Positions 22,101 through 32,800 of a stretch of DNA of 64,000 bases are shown in pieces. Under the pieces are notes generated by a model. It made no database searches, was not told where the DNA came from, and was given only the letters and a program-made list of their open reading frames with translations. Both the position numbers and the translations under genes were made by a program. The first letter of the stretch is position 1; each line of letters starts with the position of its first letter. The stretch comes from Triplophysa rosa (taxonomy: Eukaryota > Chordata > Actinopteri > Cypriniformes > Nemacheilidae): the NCBI RefSeq assembly GCF_024868665.1, contig NC_079891.1:25086103-25150102 (forward strand), read 5' to 3'.

Positions 22101-25100
22101 CAAGTTCCAGACTAGGAATACTGAAACGTAACAGCACATGCCAGTGAGCTGTCAATCTTAACGTGGGTTGGCAGAGAATGTGTTAGCTGTGAACTGCTAT
22201 CAAACAGAGATATTAGGAGGGTTAGTATGATGAGGGGGGTCTGAATGAGAGAACATCACACAGCTCTGGACATTTTGTCGTGCTATATTCTAAAAATACA
22301 TTGATATGTCTTTTATCAACATTTCTGCATGTATTGTGGTATACCCGTTCAGTGTTAAATTCCAACAAAAACCTCAGAAGTCACAAAGTCACCCAACAGC
22401 AATGTGAAAGACTGAAAGTTGTGAGAAAAATCAGGCTTATTTCATAATATATTCATTTTTGATTCCCAAAGAGTGGACAGTATAGCGTCCATTTTTCTTC
22501 ACGATTATGCAGCATCCACTCACAAAAATCAAGTTTTGATATATTAACAAAATGTCTTCATGGAACATGATCTTTACTAAATATCTTATTGATTTTTGTC
22601 ATACAATAAAAATCGACAATTTTGACCCATACAATGTATTGTTGGATATTGCTACCCATGCATGACTGGTTTTGTGGTCCAGGGTCACAATTTGGGACAA
22701 ATGATGTCACAAGTTCACAGAATGAAACAAAAAATATCATTCATCTTAAATATATACATATAAATAGTAAATTATATAATTAAATCATTTTGGAGCGGTC
22801 TTTTCATTTTTTTCTGTATGTCTAGAAGGCATAACTGTACAATATTTGCATTTAATGTCCCCTTCAGTTAGATTAAACCATCAAAATATGAGGTGTATGG
22901 TACAAAATGCAGAATACTAAATGATTACAGTATTTATATGACAAAATTATTTGTCAAGAAATGCAAACCACAGCATATCAGGCAATATGGATTTTCTAAT
23001 ATTCAAAAATGCATAGATAAGCAAAAACAAAGCAAACATTGACTACAGTTTTATCAGTTATTAATATTTTGCTGTTCCTATCTTCCTTCCTCTTTCTTTC
23101 TTTTTCTTGACTCAATAAGCTCTTCACATGTTTTTGTCTCATTTTTGCCAAACCTCAATGCTGAGCCTCAGTTTACTCCAAGCACAACAATGCAACATGC
23201 ATACAAAATTTGAATGCATCTTTAGTAATGTATTTGAACAAAAACATTTAGACATCACTTTTGGGCATTACTATCTTTTTTAGGGCGACATAGCATCTTG
23301 ATGCCCAAGCTGGGTGCTGTCCAATGTACAAAATAAATTGGTATATCCACACATCTGTGTGAATAAAATAACTGACTGTGTATGTGCCTATGCACTTTGT
23401 TGCTTGGCTGTGTACCCAGAGGATGGATGTGGCGACAGGGGTAAGATGACACGCAGCACAATGCTGCCCCACCTGTTGAAGAATCCCATTTTGGAGTGTG
23501 CATGGGTGTCAGGGTGGTCTATACATGTTTATTAAAGAGAGAGAGCTAAAGTATACCTAAATGTCAGTGGGTGAGTGTGTGAACGATATCTGATTAGAAG
23601 TGTGTCGGCCGTTAAACACAAGCATGTCAAGTACAGTGTGTCTCATGTGAACTCTCATAACACATTGGACTATTTATACTGCGGCATGTGTCTATAGTCT
23701 TATTATAACACCCGCCACAGTAAAGCGCTAAAGAAGAACTGAAGCGCGTGTCGTGCGCCCCTGGAAACCCTACACTTCATGGACTCTTCGACTGACCAGG
23801 TGTTAGTTTTAATTAGACTCGTCTATTATGTTAACATGAGACAAGTCTCATCTCAGCTTGGCACACTTAACCCCTCTGCCCCAGTCATTACGGCTTCATT
23901 ATAAGAATTATAGGTGTTACGTGTATTCAGACACGGACATGGAGTAATTGTGTAAGCATGCTATCAATAGCTGAGTGGAAGACAATGACACTCAGTATTT
24001 ATTTACAAAAAAAACAATTGAATTAGAGTTTAGGTATCATGGACATGGATTGAATGAATGCTTTGTGCTACTAGAAGTATCACAAAAACCATCTATACAA
24101 ATGCTTTGACCTGAGAAAAATAATCTTATTTTTCTTAATCTTATATAAGAAAATAATCTTATTTTTCTTACCCTGTTGGCAGATTTGTTCTTGTTTTAAA
24201 GATAAACTCTATTTTGATAAATGTTTCTGAAAACAAGACTTTTTATAATAGGTTCCTATTGCTTCTCAAGTAAATTCATCTTTATTTAAGAATGCTTAGA
24301 TATTTGTACTAGAAAACAAAACTAGAAAACTAAGTATTGTTTTGCAGTGTAGGTCAGAAATGGCTCTTTAAAGGAACAATACGGCATTTTTAGGAGGATC
24401 TATTGACAGAAATGCAATATAATATACAAAACTATTTCTTCAGAAGACCTTACGTAATGAACCGTTATGTTTGTAATACCTTAGAATAAGCTGTTTATAT
24501 CTACATACGGAGCGGCCCTACATACATTGAATTCGCCGCCATGTTTTGTACAGCAGCCCTAAACGGACAAACAACTCTACGCGTGTTTCCTCTTCCTCTC
24601 CGCTGCGGTATCATGATGAAACAGATCGCGGGATGATCCGTGATCCGTACGGATCGTGCTCTCCAGTTCGGAACGCATGTGACCCGCGGATTAACTGAAA
24701 GTTTATTCATTTTTGAATAAGAGTAAAACGTGCTCTCGCTCTCTCTCCAGTTTCAGCTCCAATGCGCTCTTGCTCTCTCTCTCTCCAGTATCTGGACGAG
24801 TACAATATTAAAGCGGTTATAGATAAACAATGACGCTCAAAACTGCTCCGTCACACAGCTTATATTACAACAACAACATATCTTGGTATGTTAGTATGTT
24901 ACTCACATACTGATCCGAATCAAAGCAACCTCCTCGGGGGTGATTTTTAGACGATCTTTCTCTCCAACGTCTCTCTCTGCTGGAAAGTATTTCCATACAT
25001 ATCTATGAGAATCTCTGCTAAAAGCCTCAGTACCGCAGGTCCTAACGCGTCTTTGCTGGAAAGTCTTCATAATATTAACACAGATCCTAGCTCCTGCCTG

Positions 25101-26793
25101 ACTTTTATCCTTCTTTTTAAACTTAAAATCCACAAACCTTCTATTTTATGTAATAAGACATTCTTTCTACTCTTTCTAATGCCCGCAAAATCTCTTCCCT
25201 GCGTCAACATGAGAACGACATCTTTTTGTACTGTTGTGGCCACCGTTGTGTTTGGACTGAGCGATTCGTTGCAAATCTATAATACAACGCTAGTGGCCGC
25301 TGTTCATCAAAAACTGCGCCTTTCAAATGATTGATGATTTTTCATTTATGCATCCTAGTGTTCCTTTAAATGACTTTTAAACTTTAAATTCATAACATTG
25401 TGTCTGATGTTTTTCACAGGACAAAGAAAAGGTTTGTAACAGAACAATGACAATTTTTAGGATGCAATCACTTTAAAGGTATAACTACAACTTTTCGCTT
25501 TTTAGTTTAATATTTTTTGTCATGAATTGCGTGGAGAAGAACCCAAATGCAGGCAGGCAGTGGCAATGAAGGGGTTAACGGATGTATTACAACAAACAAT
25601 AACAGAAACAAAACACCCACGAGGGGGTAACAAGGACGCGACTAAGGTAAAAAAACTGAAAACAAAACACTTCCCTCGGTGGGGCAAAAACAATAGGACA
25701 AAATAACTAAACTATGACACGACACAACGTCTAACAATAGGCAGGGAACAAGCACAGTAAACCACAATGCACAGAGCACACTCGCTTCGATAGGACTGGG
25801 GCACGAACGGACACACATACACGACGTAGTACAATCCACGAGCACAAGACAAAGAAACAAGAGGGTATTTAAAGGGAAGACAAACAAGGGATAACGAACG
25901 AGGGCAGGTGTGGAACGAGAGGGGCGGGGCCAATGACGAGACACTGGAGAGAACGTATATTATTGTCTAAAGGACAATAATATGTTTCTCTCCACACATA
26001 ACCAAAGGCTTTGTCATGACTCTGCTACAGGACCAAGAAAAACATGACTAAATGAAGCAGAGCCATGACAATTTTTTATGTGATGACTCCTAAGATGAAG
26101 AAATAAGCCCCACCGTCTAAGGCAGATGGAAGACTGTAGAATGATCTAGCATGATGAATGTTGTTGAGTTTGTTTGATATGTGTATTAAGAACAGACAAA
26201 TGGCTGTGCTTTAATGATCTCCTGTTGAATGCATCTAACCTCACGCGACTCTGTGGAGCCATATGGCCATCCATATTTTTATTTCCTGCGTGGATGTGAG
26301 AATCATGATGTTGTAAGAAGGTACCAGTGAATGCTGTGAACAACAGTGAAATATATTGCGAAGCAGAAAAATGGATGTGTTAGCTTCTGTACCCCCTGGT
26401 AGAAACACCCTCATAAAGATATAATATCACAGCTCAACCGTGGTGTGAAAGGCAGAGTAATGTAAGAGAGGAGTTTGGGAAATGTGAAATGAGTTTTAGG
26501 CAGTGGGTTAGTGAGAGAGAGAGAGAGCAATGGTGGGGTGCTTGAAGGAACATGTCTGGTGCCTCGGTAGTGGTCTTCGCTAACTAATGGAAAAGAACTA
26601 GCACTTTTCATTGAGAGCAGTACAGAGGAAGAGAGCGAGAGAGGAGAAATATAACAAGCACACCAGGAAGATATGAATGTTTCACAAAATAGAATGTGGG
26701 TGAGATAAAGGTAGACTTAAGAAACAGGTGATTGAAACGTAAGGAGAGGATCCAACAAAGAGCTGAAATGAAAGACATCAAGTGGGAAAGTAA

Positions 26794-26863
<70 letters not shown>

Positions 26864-29800
26864 AATTGCAATAGAGTATTTGAGGCAGACGGTAAGAAGA
26901 TGAAACTTAACAATCTGTGCTCCTGTAGCTCAAATGGTAGGGTGCAAGATCAGTGCGTCCTGAATTCAAACCCCAGGGAATGTATAGGACCTAAATGTAC
27001 TATACTGTACGATAATGTACAAGTAGCTACTATATTGCAACTAAAATGCTTTCGTTAAAAGCCTCCGCCAAATGTAAACGGCTGTTCTTGCAGCTGTTTT
27101 TAATTTGTGTTTCAACCAAATGGAAAAGGCTGAGATTGAATATTCACAGGCAACCTATCATCTAAAGCTTCTTTAACACAAGTACAACCCAGAAAGTGCT
27201 ACAACGCAACAGCTATTTAAGGTCTTATCTGAGCTAAGAAATGAGAGGTACAAGCAACATTAATCGACTCCATGCATCCGCTTCTAATGGAATCACTGGG
27301 CTGAACCCTACATCATTTCAGACTCGTGTTCCTCATTCTACAGCACTTCAGATTAGACATCAGAACTTCGGATTAATGGTGATCTGTGTACAAAGCAGAT
27401 TTTCAGATCAGTATCCCCACAATTTGGAGGAGTAATAATCATTGGTGTTTGTTCTAAAGTCATACCCTCTGGCAAGATTTTCAATTATGTTTGCTTTAAT
27501 AGGGTTTAACTCTTTCCTGTTCTCTCTCTTATGGCCATGGCATTCCTGTGGTAAATGTTTTTATTAAAAAAAGATTAATGATAAAGATTGTCAGATGTTA
27601 TACAAATAAACACCTTAGGCCGGGTAAAGATGATCTGTTTTTTCATTACGCTAAATGAAAGGTATAATATTATCAACAATTTCTGAAGCAATCTGCTTGT
27701 TAAATCATGACATAAGGAATACCATTTCCAGGTCCAATCCTCCACTCATTTCACGTGAGGGTACTTTTTAAACAGCTGTTTAGGTGTACACTTCAGTCTC
27801 CAGGCTTTAATAATTCATATAAAATGAATCGATGTCACTGGAGATGTAGGTTAGGATTGAGGTTTTTTCATTATCATATAAACTCTTGCCTATGGCATCT
27901 GATAGAGCTTTTGGACCTAGAAGCGCTGGTGCATGACGTCATACTTAACAAGCAGACATTGGCCCAAAGACAAATCACAGAAAAATATCACTGTAAAATC
28001 TCAAATATCTCAATATTTCTCCTAGACATCAATGAGATTAAATGGAGACCAAATGGAAACATTTGCTTAAGTGTATGAAATGTAGTGGCATCTAGTGGTG
28101 AGGTGGCGAACTGCAACCAATGGCTCACTCCACCCCTCGCCTTCAAATCACTACGGTGGCTGACATAAGACAAAGATGTTATCACGTTTTCGCTTCTTTG
28201 CTGAAGGAGATAACGTATTTATGAAACGTGCTCTGTAGAGCAGTTTGTCCGTTTATGGCTACTGTAGAAACAACATGGTGAATTCCATGCAAGAGGACCT
28301 TCGATGTATGTAGATAGAAATAGCTCATTCTAAGGTAATAAAAACAAAATGCTTCATAATGTAAGAGGTGTTTATACACCTCTGTAGACATAGTTATGAA
28401 TATTATATTGCATTTCTGTCAATAGATCCTCCAAAAAATAACACACTGGACCTTTACGACTCCTGCTCAGATATTTCTCCTGAGAAAAAGACCCAGAAAT
28501 CCCATGTCTCTTTTTAGATGTCGGAGCTTAGATTTCCTAAATCTGCTATTAAAAGTCAATATTATTGAAGATTTCAATATAAACTCAAACATTTCTCATG
28601 AAATCAACCCAAATCCAGATTATTTACCCATACAATCTACATTCATTAAACCTCCATTCTCTTCATATTTTAATAATTATCATATACTGTATATTTCTAT
28701 TTTATTTGTCCTAGCAGTTTTATGAGAAACATCTAAACTTAGTTGATACTTAAATGAAACACAGCTGTGAACTCCATATATCCTGAGCTACAGTGTGAAA
28801 GAGCAATCTCTCAGCAACAAAATATAAAAGCTGATTTTGGTACAGATTTGGGGCGAATTTTGAACTCTATCTTCAAAAGAATCTCCATCCATAAATCTCC
28901 ATTTGTGCAAAACGCTACTGAACATTTTAAATCTGTAAATTTTCAGATCAGCATATACTGTAGCAACACAGACTATAGCCATGGCTGATAAGTAGTTAAA
29001 AGAGAGTCTTACATCTTTTTGAAGTCCAGCAGTGTGTACTCAGGCCATTCGATGTAGCAGACGACCCTCCCAGGCAGCTGGTCCGTGGTGGAATAGTAGT
29101 ACTGGGGAAAGGCCAGGAGAAGAGCCAACACCCAGATCACCCCAATGATCACCTTTGTCTGAGTCGCAGACATCCTCTGCTTCAGGGGATGGATGATGGC
29201 CATGTATCTGTGGGAGAGCAACAAAATCCTGTTTAATGCTTAAAGAAGGTTTGTTTAAGCAATGCATCAATTAAACTGGCTCTTTTAAATCTTGACAAAC
29301 GACTTTAGCTCCAATTAAATAATATAAGTGTGCTTCACTTTCTTTCTAATCTCCTCTTTGCAAAGAAAAGCAAAGTTTTTGTTGCCTTAGAAAACCTTGG
29401 TGCTAGAAATGAAGATAAAGTGTCTGCATGTGGGTTTGACTCAATACACATATTTCACTTCATTTACAGCTATTATTTGCTGTGATCGTCATTCATACGT
29501 GGCAGCCCAGGCTTCGCTTAAAAACAGGAGATATTATCCTCGACCATTTAAACTTTCAACGCAATGCTTGTTTTATCATGCGCACTAACATGTCTCCGTC
29601 CAGCGCACAAAGATCTCTGTATAATCCGTGTTAAATTATGTGCCCAATATAAAACTCCATCACTACAAAATGGATGAAGAAAGGCCAGATTGTAAATCGC
29701 ACATTCATTTTGGACATCTATTGAGCTTCATTAATATTGGATTTGTGTGAGCCTTGGGTTTGCGCTGTAAAACAAGCAAGTGTATCATTTTGGCTGTACT

Positions 29801-32800
29801 TTGATAAAATGAGCTCTGTAAAAACCGAGAGGATCTGTTCCAGTCATCTCTTACAGTATATGGACAATGAATATACACTGAATTATTTCATTAATTTATG
29901 CAGAGCACTCAGTGTACTGGTGCAGTGAAGTGTGTTTAAAGCTAAGTGTAGTAGAAGACATTTATATATTTTTTCCTGTGTCTAATGAGCATTTTTGTAT
30001 CATTTGACCACTCAGAACCACACATACATCAGATTACTCAGACCAAAATCACACCAGACACACCAAAATCATCATCTAACCTCAAAGTCTTTTTCGACAT
30101 CACATTTGACACACACTTTGTGTCAAACTCCAGACATGTCTTTACACGGTTCTTAATGAGTAATGGTCTTTTTGTGACACCCTCCCATCCGGTGTTAAAC
30201 TGAGGACTTGATACAGACGACTGGTTCACCTTCATTTCTTTGGCAGAAAAATTGACTCATTATTTGTAGCTAGGGATTCATGAGGAATTATTCATAATTG
30301 CACCTGCTGGGACATCCGAGCATTTTTGACATGGTTTTGTACTTATATTTCCTTTCTTTTATTTAACTTTGTTTTAATTAGTCTCTAACTTCCTTTAGTC
30401 TTTATATTCATGGCTGTCCTTCATGTTCACAACCTGAATAATGATCAGTTAACTGTGCAGCTTTTATGCAGTAAATGTTGTTTTATAATTTATAGACAGC
30501 GGCCAATTGTTAAGCAAGTGTCCTTGTTAGGACAGTAAGTTTTCTTAAAATTAACAGCCTCTGCAAGCTATGAATATTTTGTGAAATTTTTTAAATAATT
30601 GTCAGGCAGAAACCATTCAATGAGAAGTTCACCCAAAAATGAAAAATCGCTCGAATGTAATTCCAAACCCATCTTCTGAGGATTTGTTTAAAGAGTAGCC
30701 AAACCGCTCTTTCGTGTAATGAATGTGAAAGAAGACACGTTCTATCAAAGTTAAGAAATAAACTCTTTGTGTTTGATAGAAGTGAGTGAGTCTGGATTTG
30801 GAACAACATGAGTGAATAATTTTTGTCATTTCAAACCTGTATGATTTACTTTCTTCTGCAGAACACAAAAGAAGATATTTTGAAGAATGTTGGTAGCCTA
30901 ACAAAAACGGTACCCATTCACTTTGATTTTACTGACACAAAACTAATTCAAGTCAATGGGTACTATCGTGGTTACCAACATTCTTCAAAATACCTTCTTT
31001 TGTGTTCTGCAGAAGAAGTCATACAGGTTTGAAATGACAGAGTGTGAATAAATGATGACAGAATTTTTCATTTTTGGATAATCTCATTTTAACTTTCCAG
31101 TGCATCAAACTACAATAAAGAGAACAAAACTAGCATGGTTCTGTCTGATTCCATTAGCGTTCACTGACCATGGCTAACATCTAACCACCCACTGTGCATG
31201 CACGCGCGTACAAGCCTACATGTGATAGACAATCAGATTATCTTTTGTATGAATGCGTTTTTGGTCTCGCCAGTCATTCTCGGTTAAAGTGATTTTGCTG
31301 AAAGACAACATGATTACATACAGTGCCAGAGAGGATTGTTGAGTAATGAGGAAATGACAGTGGGCTCATGGCACACTCTCCAGCAGGTGAAAAGGTCACA
31401 CACAGCACCAACATACATTCAAGCACATCTGTCTGACATTACTTGAGCTCAGGGCAACAGATCATCGGCCGTCAGCTCTCAACGGCACCAGGGCTAAACC
31501 AATAAGAGCAACAAGCTAGAGGGATCGGAGACAGACAGTGCGGTTACACAATTCCACGCTTGCAGTGCTTTTCTTTCCAATTTAGGAATCTTATTTTTTC
31601 TTTATAATGTGTCTGTGGGGAGGGGATCTGTCATTTCGGGGCTAGTTATTTATTTTTACAAAGACGACATGAAATACATAGCTGAAAGGATGCAATAGTC
31701 CCGGTAGTGACAGCAGGAGGTAAAGTAAATGTTGATTGATACCGCAGATTATTCCAGGATTCAGGCAGTTCCTCTCTGAGTTCCTGTTCAGCATGACAGT
31801 TTGACAATCTCGGCCAGTTAACCGTTTATTCTTCTACCAAATCTGGCACAAAGTCGCCGTTTAGCATGCTGTCAGATCGACATCGAGAGAGAGCAGGAGA
31901 CACGGAGAGAGCAAAGCCTGAACGTGGAACTGAAAAACACCTGATTGGTGGAACATGTGAGAATGTGTGATGTTGTCCTTGGACAACATATCTTCTCTCA
32001 CTGCTATTAGAGCATGTAACACAATTACATCACACACTGCAGGTCAACGCAAGTGACAGCCTTACTGCTGTCTGTGAGTGTGAGATTCAGCAAGAGCAAC
32101 AGAGCTGAAATCCAGGCAAGCAAAATATCTCAGCCGAGGTGCTTAGAAGAGCTTGTATTGCTATAATCATGCATAATTGACTACTAAGTGAATAAAAACA
32201 CTTGCAAGGTACGGCATTTAAAGAAAAAGTATAGCCATAATTGTATATCATTGTAAATAAACACCTCCCATGTGCTTGACTGTTCTTAAAGGCTGATATT
32301 TTATTAATGTGAACTGCTTTTATTTTGTGCAGTCTGCTTTGGCTCTCTGGTGTAAGTGTTTTAGTACTAAACAATTTCTTGGCCACCATTGACTACCATA
32401 GTAGGAAAATTGCTCTATGGTAGTCAATGGTGGCCAAGAACTCTTCGGTTACAAGCATTCTTCCAAATATCTTTCTCTTTGTTCATCAGAACAAAGAAAT
32501 TTATACAGGTTTGGAACAACTGGAGGGTGAGTAAACGATGACCATTTTTATTTTTTTGTGACCCTTTAAGGAATTTGTATGGCTATTTTGAGTGAATAAC
32601 TTATTATTCAATTTTACAGTCTCATATTGGCCATTAGTTGAGTGTTATTAAATTAGTGATTAATAGAGATTGGCATTCAAGTTAGTAGATAAAAAAACTT
32701 CTACTAAGGCAATCTAACCCTATTGTGCATAATGGCAACCCATACTCTGTAAAAACTCTTTAGAGTCATATACTGTAAATCAAGACATCAAGCCCTCACT

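Noticed and set aside
24501..25334. Open frames of 69-109 codons on both strands
   Set aside because: They lie within a repeat of the GGATCTATTGACAG family and lack recognisable motifs or splice context.
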